Positions 35,639-45,376 of a stretch of 64,000 nucleotides of DNA are shown piece after piece. The DNA is from Clostridium hydrogenum (GTDB lineage: Bacteria > Bacillota > Clostridia > Clostridiales > Clostridiaceae). The DNA is taken from assembly GCF_021432385.1 (NCBI RefSeq), contig NZ_JAEACT010000004.1, forward strand, positions 310,001-374,000. The letters run 5' to 3'. How positions within the stretch are numbered: the stretch's first letter is position 1; each line of letters starts with the position of its first letter. The notes below the pieces were generated by a model. That model made no database searches and was not told where the DNA came from. It was given only the letters and a program-made list of their open reading frames with translations. Made by a program: the position numbers and the translations under genes.

Positions 35639-37287
35639 TTATTTCATTTCCACAACCCTTTCTGCCCACTTTATAACATCTTTTCTATGAGTTATAAACA
35701 TAACTGCTTTAGTTTTACTGATGTTTTTTACAGTCCCTAAAACCTGCTCTTCTGTGTCTTTATCAAGTGAAGAAGTGATTTCATCAAGTAACAGTATTTC
35801 TGCATTTTTAGCCAGTGCTCTTGCAATTGCAATTCTCTGCTTCTGCCCTCCAGATAAACTTTTTCCATCATCCAAAAGCATAGTATCATAGCCATTTTCT
35901 AAATTACAAATAAACTTATGCGCTCCTGCAAGCTTTGCAGCATTTATAATTTCTTCCTTAGCTGCACTCTCATTTCCGAAAGCAATGTTATCATAAACAC
36001 TTCCTCTAAATAACATAGCATCTTGAGGAACATAAGAGGTTTTACTTCGTATATTTTTAAGGGTAGTCTTCTCACTTCCATTAAAAATAATACTTCCAGC
36101 TTCAGGCTCATAAAGTCCCAACATAAGTTTCATTAACGTGCTCTTGCCGCAGCCGCTTTCTCCAACCACTGCTGTTAATTTGTTATTTTCAATATTCATA
36201 TTAAATTTATCTAGCACAGCTGCACCTGTATCATATGAAAAACTAACATCTTTAACTACAACAGGATTATTTATTTTATTAATTGCATATGACATTTCTC
36301 TTAATATTTTTTCTTTTGGAGTGTTTGTTATTTGAAATAAACGCTTCACTCCCGCAACATTTGTCTGCATACCAGCCATATGCTGTCCACACTCTAAAAA
36401 CAACATATCAGTTGCATCTTTTAATCCTATTAAAGCAATTATTGTTCCCCAATCTGAAAGCTTAAAATATATAAATAGTGCTCCAATAAAGAGAATTGCT
36501 ATATAAGATATAGAACTGATTGCTGCACTAATAGCATTCATTTTAGACAATATTTTACCACTTTTAAGCTTTAAATCAGCTTCAAGCTTTGTAACTTCAT
36601 TAAAGTTTTTAGTTTTAACCTCATATAAATTAAGAACTCTAATTGTTTTAGCTGCTTTTACAAGTTCATATGCATCTGTACTAGTCTTAGCAAGTCTATC
36701 CTGCAAAGCTGTTCCTACCTTTTCAAGTTTTTTACTAAAGTAAGAAGCTGTAAATACAGAAATACTTCCAATTAAAATTACAATAATAGCAAAACGCCAA
36801 TCCATAGCTGCCATTACAGCAATTCCTCCAATACCACCTACTGCTGAATGAAGCACCTGAAAAAAACTCCAGTCGTATATTAATTCAAGGCATGCTGTAT
36901 CATTTGTAACTGCTGAAATAAGTTCTCCCTTTGCAGTTGAATCATGATATTTCATAGGTAAATTTAAAATATGCTCGCAAAAATTTGTCTTCACATCACG
37001 AATAGTTCCTTTGGAGGCAAAATCGCAAAGATATGTTGAAATAGGTGCATATACCCACCACATAGCATTCTTAAATACAATAATTACTATAGACTTCCAA
37101 AATAGTCCGTAACTTTTTTCACTAATAGCTGTTATTAACCACTTTGTTCCATAAGCATTTAAAATAATAAATCCTAGTTCTACTGCGCAAAATAAAATAT
37201 TGCACGTTAAAAAAATTTTGCTTTTTTTTCCATAAGCTTTATTGCTTTTATTATTGTAGGTATATTGTAATTTTTAAATAATTTCAT
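35639..37287 (-). pseudogene. ABC exporter half-transporter, frameshifted at a poly-A run
   Basis: ATG 37287 overlaps the preceding gene's stop (ATGA) and encodes MKLFKNYNIPTIIKAIKLME, but the frame then stops after 26 residues. With one extra A in the run at 37222-37229 (eight A's on the minus strand) it would continue into the 474-residue frame 37063-35639 and give about 549 residues: a six-helix exporter domain plus ATPase (Walker A GESGCGKST, signature LSGGQKQRIAIARAL, Walker B EILLLDEITSSLD). Either a real mutation, a sequencing slip, or transcriptional slippage. Partner of the 37284 gene. Confidence 0.8.
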
Positions 37288-38909
37288 ATCATATCAGCTC
37301 CCTTCAAATTTATAACCTCATCAGCAATATCAATAAGCGATTGTCTGTGAGCTGACATAATAATCAATTTTTCTTTTGACACTTTATTTATTGCAGCTAT
37401 AACTATGCTTTCGGTCTCTGCATCAAGTGCTGAAGTTGGCTCATCAAGAAGCCATATTGAGCTGTTTTGTAAAATAGTCCTTGCCAAAGAAATACGCTGT
37501 TTTTGCCCACCTGAAAGTGAAGTGTTACCTTCTCCTAGCATGGTATAATAGCCATTTGGAAGTGCCTTTGCAAATTCATTTGCACCAGCAAGCTTAAGTG
37601 CCTCTATTACTTCTTCATCACTTGACTTTGGACTAACAAGCCTTACATTTTCCATAAGGGACATGCTAAAAATATATGTTTCCTGGGACATAACCGAAAT
37701 TGTTCCATTTACTGCAATGCTCCCCTCTTTAGGCTTATACAGTCCTGAAATTATATCTAGCAGCGTAGTTTTTCCTGATCCAGATTCTCCACATAATGCA
37801 ATAATTCCATTTCCTTTATGGCACATTGAAAATCCCTTTATGATTGGCTTATTCTCTAAATATTCAAAGGAAATATCATTAGCCTTAATCTCTGGCAAAC
37901 CATTAAAATAGCTTATCTTTCTTGTATCATCCCTTTGAGATATATTTTCTAATCTACTTATACGATTCATTGAAGCAATAGAGCTATTTAACCCATTGAG
38001 CATAAATGGAAAGTACACAGATGGAGCTATAATGACATCAAGCAAGTCAAAAATAGCAATAAATGTACCTATAGTTAAATGTCCTCTCATAACCATATAG
38101 CCTGCAAAAATCATATAACTAACCTTTGGCATTTGAGCGGTTGATGAACAAGCTGGCTGCATAAGAGAATTCCATATTGATATGTTCATTGCGGTCTTAT
38201 ATACTTTGTTATATTCTTCATAAATCTTATTTTTGATTTGTTTCTCCATCATAAAAGATTTAATGACCGGTATTTGAGATAAGGCTTGCTCAACTACTGA
38301 CAACGCTTCTCCCTTATAATCGGCTTCTACAGAATACAGCTTACCCATTTTATTGTTAAGTGACAGTGTAAAAAACATTCCAATAGGAGTATATATAAAA
38401 GTAACTACTGCAAGAAGTGGATTAACATATATTAAATATACAAGCGCACCAATAGCCATTGTAAATTGAGAAAAAAGCCCTATAAAATCTCCTGCAATAA
38501 AATTACATACATTTCCTGTATCAGAGTTTACTGACGATAAAGTATCTCCTCCTCGAATTTTAATTATTTCTTTATAATCTGCGTGAAGTAAAGTTTTTGC
38601 GATATGACATTTTATATTTCTAGAAGTATTTGATGACAGTTTTGAAACACAAATGCCGCTGGTATACTTTAAGCAAGTATTTGTTAAGATCAAAAGAACA
38701 AATACAATAAGTGAACTCATTATCTTTGAAAAATTACCATTCATAGAGTTGTCCACTAACATTTGTGTGATTATTGTATTTATAAGATTGGTTCCAACTA
38801 AAATAAGCGAAATAGCCGCCGCAGTTAGATACCACTTTTTATAAGGCTTGATCACTTTAAAAAGATATGAAAATGCTGATATATAATTTAGTTCTTTATT
38901 TTTAGACAT
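37284..38909 (-). CDS. ABC exporter half-transporter (fused membrane and ATPase domains)
   Basis: 541 residues: six-helix type I exporter domain (about 1-310) followed by an ATPase with Walker A GESGSGKTT, signature LSGGQKQRISLARTI and Walker B IWLLDEPTSALD. It would form a heterodimer with the downstream half-transporter. Such pairs export peptides, lipids or drugs. The 3' end overlaps the partner start as ATGA. Upstream (38910-39021) there is only a short leader. Confidence 0.9.
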   Translation of the reverse strand: MSKNKELNYISAFSYLFKVIKPYKKWYLTAAAISLILVGTNLINTIITQMLVDNSMNGNFSKIMSSLIVFVLLILTNTCLKYTSGICVSKLSSNTSRNIKCHIAKTLLHADYKEIIKIRGGDTLSSVNSDTGNVCNFIAGDFIGLFSQFTMAIGALVYLIYVNPLLAVVTFIYTPIGMFFTLSLNNKMGKLYSVEADYKGEALSVVEQALSQIPVIKSFMMEKQIKNKIYEEYNKVYKTAMNISIWNSLMQPACSSTAQMPKVSYMIFAGYMVMRGHLTIGTFIAIFDLLDVIIAPSVYFPFMLNGLNSSIASMNRISRLENISQRDDTRKISYFNGLPEIKANDISFEYLENKPIIKGFSMCHKGNGIIALCGESGSGKTTLLDIISGLYKPKEGSIAVNGTISVMSQETYIFSMSLMENVRLVSPKSSDEEVIEALKLAGANEFAKALPNGYYTMLGEGNTSLSGGQKQRISLARTILQNSSIWLLDEPTSALDAETESIVIAAINKVSKEKLIIMSAHRQSLIDIADEVINLKGADMI

Positions 38910-39021
38910 AAAAAAATCTTCCTTTCTAACAATAACAAACAGACTTATACAAGTCTCTTTATTTTTTCAACAAAATCGCACAACAATAAAACCCTTAAAA
39001 TCAGAGTTTTCCTTGAATTAA

Positions 39022-39119
39022 AGATATACCATGTGAAACTTCAAAATTAATTTGTATCAAAATGCTATCTTCAAAGCATTATGGTGCAAATTGATTTTGG
39101 TAGTTGAACTGGTTTATCT
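39022..39119. repeat. Family A palindromic repeat (copy A3)
   Basis: 98 bp, AGATATACC at the left end and GGTTTATCT at the right, core AATGCTATCTTCAAAGCATT. Same length and layout as copies A2 and A4. Confidence 0.85.
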
Positions 39120-39471
39120 ATAAATTTTTATTTTAATTAGCGAATTCTGTTGTTGTTAAAAAGAAAAATAACCATTTAAACCTTTTCCTTTCCTAATATG
39201 AAAATATTATACAATAGAATTTTAGAAATGTAAACAATTATATAGATAGCAACGTTAACAATCAGAGAGCCTCAATTCAGTTAGGCTGCACTGTTAGACA
39301 TATACAGACGTACCATTTTTAAATACAAATAAAGGGCTGCCACACAAAATTATTTTATACACAAATTTTAAAAATTACGTATGAACTAATCTTAGTGCAA
39401 CAGCACCAATAATTAAAACTTTTTGTGACTTTCTTAAAAATGCTTGACAGTTTCAGGTTTATCTTTAATCC
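39120..39471. other. Intergenic region without a recognised gene
   Basis: 352 bp between the exporter operon and the oleate hydratase stop. It contains the short dispersed repeat at 39341-39366 (shared with 9323-9346) and a possible small hairpin AGCCTCAATTCAGTTAGGCT at 39268-39287. I see no coding sequence or named element. Confidence 0.5.
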
Positions 39472-41127
39472 CTATTTTAGCAAAGCTTTAAGTGCTTCTA
39501 CCTCTTCACGTAAATTATCATCCTTCATAAATTCCTTAACAGCATTCATTAACACACGAACATCTTTTTCGCCTTTATAAATAGGTGTAAGCTCCTTATT
39601 TAAATTAAAGAATTTATAAACAGCCATTTGTGCAGCTCTTACGGAATAATCCATTGTAAATACTGTATCATCTGGTATTTCAACAAATTGCCCCATTAAA
39701 GCTAAGTTCGTTGAACCTTCTGGAATAACTTGCGGCCTATCGCCTTTTGCTCTAGTTAAAAATTGTGCTGTTGTAAAAGGCATTATACATGGCTTACAAA
39801 TAGATGTCTTAAGAATCTTCTCCATATCATCTTTGAAGTTCAAGTGATATAATATTTCAGTTAATATTTCTTCGCCAGTACAATCTACCATTGGTTTCTT
39901 TACAAAATCACCTTTTTTATATGGATACAAAGCATAGCCCCAGAAAACTTGTATATTATCAGGCTGATTTAAAAAATGCGGTTGATTATGAAGAACTAGT
40001 GAGAATAACCAAGCAGAATCTCTAAATGTCATATGAGCACCAGTTCCTGGCTGATTTCCTGTGAATTCTATTATTTTATTAAACATTGTTGGGTCTTTAA
40101 GTGTAACTGTGATTGATTGCCACATTGATTCTTCTACACGATCATCAAAAACGTGTGGATTACCAAACTCAGGACGTCCTTCAGCTATTTTCTCCCAAAG
40201 ATCCCAATCGCCACCTACAGTTTTATCATTAACCTTTGCTGGCGTATGCATATCTCCAACACTTGAACCAGCTGTTAAAGAACCTATTGTAATAAATGCA
40301 AAGTCTCCTTCGCCAACTTCCACCCTAGTTTCTTTTCCGTCTTTAACACATTTAAATGCTGTAACTGTAGTTTCGGTCTTTGATGGTTTGAATTCTACAT
40401 CTGTTACTTCACAGCCTAATTCAAAATTAACACCTTGTGACTGCAACCATTTTGTCATTGGTAATAACATTGAATCATATTGATTGTATGGTGTACGACG
40501 TATTCCTGACAAATCATATAATTTTGGCATTTCTTGAATAAATCTATGCATATATCTCTTTAATTCTATGGCACTGTGCCAAGGCTCAAATGCAAAAAGT
40601 GTTTGCCACTCATACCAAAAATTAGTTGTAAAGAAGTGATCGTTAAAGCATTCTTTAATAGATATTGTACCTAAAGCATCTTCTGTAGCAAGAAATACAT
40701 GTGCTAATTCCATTCTATCTTGACTATTAAGTCCTAAAGGTGAGGCTGGAAGTATTTTAGCATTATTATCTATTAATCTAGCTTGTGCATGAGTGTGTAT
40801 TTTTTTATTAAAAGCATAAAATTCATCAAGTATTGAAACTTTAGGATCAGTTAATGAAGGGATACTTTCCATAACTCCAAAAGTACACTTATAAGCTTCC
40901 TCATCAAACATTCTTCCACCACGTATCATATAACCATGCTCAGGATCACCACAGCCATCCATGCTTCCACCTGTAACCTTTAATTGCTCATATATATGAA
41001 TATTTTTTCCTGGGACATGAGCATCTCTAATCATAAATACTGCAGCTGACAGTGATGCAAGTCCGCCACCAACTAAATAGGCATGTGTATTTTCCACATC
41101 CATTGTTTGATTAAAATTAAATCTCAT
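39472..41127 (-). CDS. ohyA: Oleate hydratase (FAD-dependent fatty-acid double-bond hydratase)
   Basis: 551 residues, a length typical of the MCRA/oleate hydratase family. FAD-binding VGGGLASLSAA at 19-29, RGGRMFDEEAY at 69-79 carrying the acidic catalytic region, and long conserved blocks such as FAFEPWHSAIELKRYMHRF. It adds water to the cis-9 double bond of oleate or linoleate to give 10-hydroxy acids, usually as detoxification of free unsaturated fatty acids at the membrane. It is divergent from a TetR gene with a long palindrome between them. Confidence 0.95.
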   Translation of the reverse strand: MRFNFNQTMDVENTHAYLVGGGLASLSAAVFMIRDAHVPGKNIHIYEQLKVTGGSMDGCGDPEHGYMIRGGRMFDEEAYKCTFGVMESIPSLTDPKVSILDEFYAFNKKIHTHAQARLIDNNAKILPASPLGLNSQDRMELAHVFLATEDALGTISIKECFNDHFFTTNFWYEWQTLFAFEPWHSAIELKRYMHRFIQEMPKLYDLSGIRRTPYNQYDSMLLPMTKWLQSQGVNFELGCEVTDVEFKPSKTETTVTAFKCVKDGKETRVEVGEGDFAFITIGSLTAGSSVGDMHTPAKVNDKTVGGDWDLWEKIAEGRPEFGNPHVFDDRVEESMWQSITVTLKDPTMFNKIIEFTGNQPGTGAHMTFRDSAWLFSLVLHNQPHFLNQPDNIQVFWGYALYPYKKGDFVKKPMVDCTGEEILTEILYHLNFKDDMEKILKTSICKPCIMPFTTAQFLTRAKGDRPQVIPEGSTNLALMGQFVEIPDDTVFTMDYSVRAAQMAVYKFFNLNKELTPIYKGEKDVRVLMNAVKEFMKDDNLREEVEALKALLK

Positions 41128-41281
41128 CTTAAAACCCCCATCTAAACTTTATTTTATAAACTATCTTGAAATTTCAAACACGGTTTGGTAAGGTTTACAT
41201 ATAATAAAAATTATATATTTTTTTAATTTAAAATTTCAAGATAGCATTTAGGCAGTAACTTATGTTTAAGTATCCTGCTAG

Positions 41282-41379
41282 AGATATACCATTGTGAAAC
41301 TTAAAATTTATTTGTACCAAAATGCCATCTTCTAGGCATTTTGGTGCACATGAATTTTAATAGTTGAGTTGGTATATCT
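41282..41379. repeat. Family A palindromic repeat (copy A4)
   Basis: 98 bp and the best-paired copy: AGATATACC and GGTATATCT ends, inner arms ACCAAAATGCC/GGCATTTTGGT. It lies between the oleate hydratase and TetR genes. A further related inverted pair (CTATCTTGAAATTTCAAA at 41161-41178 and AAATTTCAAGATAG at 41230-41243) lies upstream of the hydratase start. Confidence 0.85.
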
Positions 41380-41414
41380 ATAATATAAATCCAAATAAGA
41401 ATCTTTTATATAAT

Positions 41415-41459
41415 CAATTTGAGATATATGTATAAAAATTACACATATATCTCAAATTG
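41415..41459. promoter_or_regulatory. Perfect 17-bp inverted repeat, probable TetR operator
   Basis: CAATTTGAGATATATGT (41415-41431) is perfectly repeated in inverse at 41443-41459 with an 11-bp spacer. It lies about 90 bp before the TetR start; a TATAAT follows at 41472-41477. It is the natural candidate operator for the TetR protein and perhaps for the divergent hydratase gene. Confidence 0.7.
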
Positions 41460-41546
41460 TACAAAATATGCTATAATGTTGAATTAGAATAAGTAAATAT
41501 TTTATACTACATTAATTGAAAACATTTATAAGTGCAGGTGATTATT

Positions 41547-42119
41547 ATGTCAGATTCTAAAATAACTAAAAAAGCTCTTGCCATGTCAATTAAAGAGCTA
41601 ATGAAAACCATCCCTTTGCATAAAATATCCATACAAGAAATTGTGGATAACTGTGGTCTTAATAGACAAACCTTTTATTATCATTTTACGGATAAATTTG
41701 ATCTCGTAAACTGGATTTATTACACTGAAGTTATGAAAAGTATAGGTGATTGCAAAAGTTATGAAAATTGGAGTGATGGAATGTATAAAACTTTGTTATA
41801 CCTATCCAACAATAAAACATTTTATATAAATGCTCTTAACACTCCAGGTCAAAACGCTTTTGATAAATATTTTTTCAGCATCACCTTTGATCTTATCATT
41901 GGAGTTGTTAATGACCTATCTAGTAATATGACTATTTCAGAAACTGATAAGAATTTCATTGCTGACTTTTATGCTCACGCCTTTGTTGGCATCATCGTGC
42001 AATGGATAAAAAGTGGAATGGAACTATCTCCAAAAATCTTAGAATATAAACTAAAAGAAATTGTGGATGGAAGTATGGTTGGTGCATTAAGAAGATATGC
42101 AACTACTAAACTTCAATAA
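41547..42119 (+). CDS. TetR-family regulator next to oleate hydratase
   Basis: 190 residues from ATG 41547 (AGGTGA upstream; GTG 41532 rejected). N-terminal helix-turn-helix at about 8-50 (ISIQEIVDNCGLNRQTFYYHF), C-terminal all-helical ligand domain resembling the DhaS-like TetR_C subgroup. Likely controls the divergent hydratase in response to fatty acid, by analogy with other hydratase-TetR pairs; inference from location and the palindrome. Confidence 0.9.
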   Translation: MSDSKITKKALAMSIKELMKTIPLHKISIQEIVDNCGLNRQTFYYHFTDKFDLVNWIYYTEVMKSIGDCKSYENWSDGMYKTLLYLSNNKTFYINALNTPGQNAFDKYFFSITFDLIIGVVNDLSSNMTISETDKNFIADFYAHAFVGIIVQWIKSGMELSPKILEYKLKEIVDGSMVGALRRYATTKLQ

Positions 42120-42226
42120 TATTGCAAATTAAATTGTAGTGCAAAGTCAAATAACCTTTGGTAGGCGTAGCAAAAGCGTTTTGGAACGATTTAAATAAGG
42201 CATCTTAAAAATCTCTTCAAATAAAC
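42120..42226. repeat. Joined fragments of the composite family C element
   Basis: GTAGTGCAAAGTCAAATAAC then CTTTGGTAGGCGTAGCAAAA, as at 9371-9410, runs straight into GCGTTTTGGAACGATTTAAATA, as at 9897-9917 and 58297-58312. Neither fragment has its matching right arm here. Confidence 0.55.
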
Positions 42227-42289
42227 ATTATATTAAAAAATATTAATATATATATACAGTGCAATAATTAATGTTTTTAGGAGAGAGTT

Positions 42290-42979
42290 ATGTATAAAGA
42301 AAAAATATCAGTAGGAGAAGTTTTCTCAAAAGTTTTTTCCATAAGAGCCACTAACATAGGAAAGTTTATAGGAATTATACTTGTACCAGGGTTGGTTTTG
42401 CTTGTCATGAGTTTTCTTTTAGGATTAATAGCTACAGGTGCCGCAATAGGCGGAATATCTGTAGGTGGAATTTTACTTATCGTAATTGTTTGTTCTCTAG
42501 TAATTTTATTACTTTGCATACCATTAAGTATAGGCACATATTATGTAGCAAGGAAATATCATGATACACAAGAGATTACATTTTCAAATATACTCATATG
42601 CTTTAGAGAAAATATGATTTTAAAATCAATAGGGTTGAGCTTACTTATAGGCATAATACTAATTGTAGGTTATATATTGTTCATAGTACCTGGTATAATA
42701 CTTACCTATATGTTTATATTCGCATTTTTTGTTATGGTTGATAATCCTGAGCTTGGCATTTTAGATATTATTAGTTTGAGTGCAAAACTTTCTAAAGGTT
42801 ACAAACTTAAAGCTTTTGGATACACTTTTTTATTAGGGATTATCCCTGCCTTACTTAGCTTATTACTTAGAGGAACTACACTTGGCGGTATCTTGAGTCT
42901 TGTACTTTCTTTAATTATAGGTGCTCTTAATTTGCTGGGATTAAGCTTCTTTTATATTGATAGTTTGGGAGAAGAGTAA
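42290..42979 (+). CDS. Integral membrane protein, DUF975-like
   Basis: 229 residues, about six helices with a Gly-rich second helix. The loop after LFIVPGIILTYMFIFAFFVM, with DNPELGILDIISLSAKLSKG, is the pattern I associate with DUF975 membrane proteins, whose function is unknown. GGAGAG precedes the ATG. Monocistronic. Confidence 0.7.
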   Translation: MYKEKISVGEVFSKVFSIRATNIGKFIGIILVPGLVLLVMSFLLGLIATGAAIGGISVGGILLIVIVCSLVILLLCIPLSIGTYYVARKYHDTQEITFSNILICFRENMILKSIGLSLLIGIILIVGYILFIVPGIILTYMFIFAFFVMVDNPELGILDIISLSAKLSKGYKLKAFGYTFLLGIIPALLSLLLRGTTLGGILSLVLSLIIGALNLLGLSFFYIDSLGEE

Positions 42980-43054
42980 ATCTATAAATAGACAACCTGA
43001 AACATTGAAATTATAAATAACAAATGCATCCTGTTAAACTAGAATTTGTATAGC

Positions 43055-43259
43055 AGAGTACAGATGACGGAGTACAGAGTACAGTGAAGGATGATTTACC
43101 TTTCGCTTCTCTCCGGTAAATCTTAAACTTAATGTCCTCAGCTTCGCTGAGCGCCATTAATGACGCGATTGCGCAGCAATAAAAAAATAAGTTTTCAGAT
43201 TTTTCGTAGCGATAGCGGAGAAAAATCATCCTTCGTTGTACTCTGTACTCCGTACTCTG
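43055..43259 (+). repeat. Family B heptamer-arm palindrome (copy B3)
   Basis: 205 bp, plus orientation: AGAGTAC heptamers, hairpin 1 GATTTACC/GGTAAATC, hairpin 2 CTCAGC/GCTGAG, hairpin 3 ATTGC/GCAAT, hairpin 4 GATTTTTC/GAGAAAAATC, GTACTCT heptamers. Wider imperfect arms (ATGCATCCTGTTAAA/TTTAACAGTATACAT) extend it to about 42995-43320, filling the gap between two convergent genes. Confidence 0.85.
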
Positions 43260-43330
43260 TGTTTAATTGTAATTTAACAGTATACATTTGATATTAGCAA
43301 TTTCAATATTATATATTGCTATCCAAACTA

Positions 43331-44347
43331 TTACTTCGCGTTCTTTGCAAACTTTATTACCGAAGAAATAGTTTTATTATTTGCTGACTCATTAAGCTTA
43401 TCGTCTAAACTTTTATTATTTGCAAAAGTCTTTCCTTTACTAAAATATATACTGCTTATTGTATCATGATTATCTTTGTTGGTAGCATAATTTCCTATTA
43501 CAACTACGTCTTTTGCTCCATCACCATTCACATCCGTAAAGGATATTGCACCTATTCCTGTAAAATTACCTTTAAAGTTACCATAAAAATCTGGGAACTT
43601 ATATAATACATTATCATTGTTATCAACTAAATAAAACTTAACTACAGAATAACCTTCTTCTCTTTTTAAACCACTTATAAATTTTACATTTCCATAATTG
43701 CTAAGTTTTACCCCAAAGCTTTGATTATCTATAACTTGAAGGCCACCATTCTTTAAGTCTTGTAAGTTACTTGCTACTTTTAAATTATCATTAACTAAAG
43801 TAAATGTACCTTCACCAATTCCCCACAAGTTTTCCTTACTGCTGCCCTCTGAATATTTCATACTTAGGACTATTTTGTTATCTTGAAATTTTATATTTAT
43901 AGTACCTTTATGTCCCCATCCATCTTCTTTGAATGCATAATTAAATTCATTATTGCTGATTTTACCACTAATATCTACATTAGCAATGTGACTAGCATTA
44001 TCTGATAAAGAACCCACTGCTCCTGTTAAATTACCATCCTTATCTACTTTTATAGAAACTGAAGTTCCATACTTGTAATCCTCTTTTAGGCTGCTTTCCT
44101 TAACCCAATTTCCTGTATACTTAGAATAGTCACTTTGACTAGAAACATCGCTTTGACTACTTGAACTTGTTTGATTACTTGAACTTGTTTGATTATTACT
44201 GCTACTCTCTGTTTTATTATCACTTGCGGCTGTTGTAGTTTTTGCAGTGTTACTATCTTTAGAATTTTTTGGCGTTGAACTAGCTGAACACCCCTGCATA
44301 AGAATACTTAATGTAATTATTGCTGATACTACTACTTTTTTATTCAA
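43331..44347 (-). CDS. Lipoprotein with low-complexity linker
   Basis: 338 residues. Signal peptide with lipobox MQGCS (Cys about residue 19), then about 50 residues rich in Ser, Asn, Thr and Gln (a wall-spanning linker), then a beta-rich domain. The C-terminal third contains FTDVNGDGAKDVVVIG, an FG-GAP/VCBS-type Asp-rich calcium-binding-like loop. It is exposed on the cell surface. No precise family is recognised. It is co-oriented with the S66 peptidase gene 28 bp upstream and may share its transcript. Confidence 0.75.
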   Translation of the reverse strand: MNKKVVVSAIITLSILMQGCSASSTPKNSKDSNTAKTTTAASDNKTESSSNNQTSSSNQTSSSSQSDVSSQSDYSKYTGNWVKESSLKEDYKYGTSVSIKVDKDGNLTGAVGSLSDNASHIANVDISGKISNNEFNYAFKEDGWGHKGTINIKFQDNKIVLSMKYSEGSSKENLWGIGEGTFTLVNDNLKVASNLQDLKNGGLQVIDNQSFGVKLSNYGNVKFISGLKREEGYSVVKFYLVDNNDNVLYKFPDFYGNFKGNFTGIGAISFTDVNGDGAKDVVVIGNYATNKDNHDTISSIYFSKGKTFANNKSLDDKLNESANNKTISSVIKFAKNAK

Positions 44348-44375
44348 ATCTTAACACCTTCCATTAAATCCTTAT

Positions 44376-45239
44376 TTAACTTAATTTGATTTTGTCACCT
44401 ATTATTATACACTTACTATTACTTCCATGACCTATATCTTCAGTTTTAACTATAGGAATATTCCATTCTTCTGTTCTCTCTAATATAATATCTTTTAGAA
44501 CCTCAAAGTTTCCTTCCCTTTGAATTTCAGTGAAAACACCAAGTATTATTCCTGAAAGCTCTTTAAAATATCCCATTATATACATTTGCTCAATCAGTGA
44601 ACTTATAGTGCTCACATTTCCATTCAAACCCTCAAGCAAAAGAACCTTTCCCTTTGGACTTGGAAAAAATTTAGTTCCTGCTAATTTTAAAAAACATCGT
44701 ATATTGCCACCTATAACGGTACCCTCTATTTTATTTCCTCTGAGCCAATTGTATTTAAATTCAAAAATATCATTTTGCCCATTAATAAAGGAAGCTTTAA
44801 ATAACTTATTTTGATTTTCTGAATTTTCCCTTGCAAGATTATATGCTGTATAATGATATGCCTTTAAACCTATACTGCTATACAAACTATTCAATATAAC
44901 TGTTAAATCACTCATTCCAAAATATGGCTTTGGGTGTTTTTTTATCATATCAAAATCAAGATGTGATAAAACTTGATTTGCAGCATCTCCACCTGAAATA
45001 TCAAAAATAGCCTTTATTTCATCGTCTTTAAAAAATGTCATTAGCTCAAAAGCTCTTTCTTTTCCTGACCCTGCAAATTGAAGTTTATTTCTATATATAC
45101 ATTTTGAAATTTTAACTTGAAGTCCCATAGCTTTTAGAGAATCCACAATTTTCTCCACATATTGCTTTTCCTCAAGTTTAATTCCATCTGAACAGCTTAT
45201 TATAGAGACTTTATCCCCAGCACTTAATATAGGCTGCAT
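44376..45239 (-). CDS. S66-family LD-carboxypeptidase/MccF-like serine peptidase
   Basis: 287 residues. The catalytic triad is readable: nucleophile Ser110 in FGMSDLT, Glu203 in LLLEGLNG, His271 in DIGHGSNS. Members cut the L,D bond of murein tetrapeptides during recycling or hydrolyse microcin C-type aminoacyl nucleotides. Which one applies here is open; MccF-like immunity is possible given the many export genes around. Overlaps nothing; the leader holds a heptamer-arm element (45274-45376). Confidence 0.88.
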   Translation of the reverse strand: MQPILSAGDKVSIISCSDGIKLEEKQYVEKIVDSLKAMGLQVKISKCIYRNKLQFAGSGKERAFELMTFFKDDEIKAIFDISGGDAANQVLSHLDFDMIKKHPKPYFGMSDLTVILNSLYSSIGLKAYHYTAYNLARENSENQNKLFKASFINGQNDIFEFKYNWLRGNKIEGTVIGGNIRCFLKLAGTKFFPSPKGKVLLLEGLNGNVSTISSLIEQMYIMGYFKELSGIILGVFTEIQREGNFEVLKDIILERTEEWNIPIVKTEDIGHGSNSKCIIIGDKIKLS

Positions 45240-45273
45240 AGTTTTTCTCTCCTTTATTTAGAGCCAAAGATAT

Positions 45274-45376
45274 AGAGTAAAGCAAAGGTTTTGACATCAG
45301 CCAATTAAATTCAAAATTTTCCGTGCCAACGAAAAATTAACCAAAACTCTACTCTCTACTCTTTGCTCTCTACTCT
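45274..45376. repeat. Heptamer-arm palindrome of variant sequence (B-like, AGAGTAG type)
   Basis: On the minus strand the long arm reads AGAGTAG, AGAGCAA, AGAGTAG, AGAGTAG in heptamer register, then AGTTTTGG; the other arm is shorter (AGAGTAAAGCAAAGGTTTTG on plus). Inside, TTTTCCGT/ACGAAAA can pair. The first heptamer contains the stop codon of the MutS-like gene (GAG TAG). Confidence 0.55.

Noticed and set aside
1222-41379. Family A elements considered as simple transcription terminators
   Set aside because: They lack a T run after the hairpin, occur in 5' leaders as well as gene ends, and have conserved termini and length (98 bp in three copies), so they behave as a repeat family. A side role in termination is not excluded.
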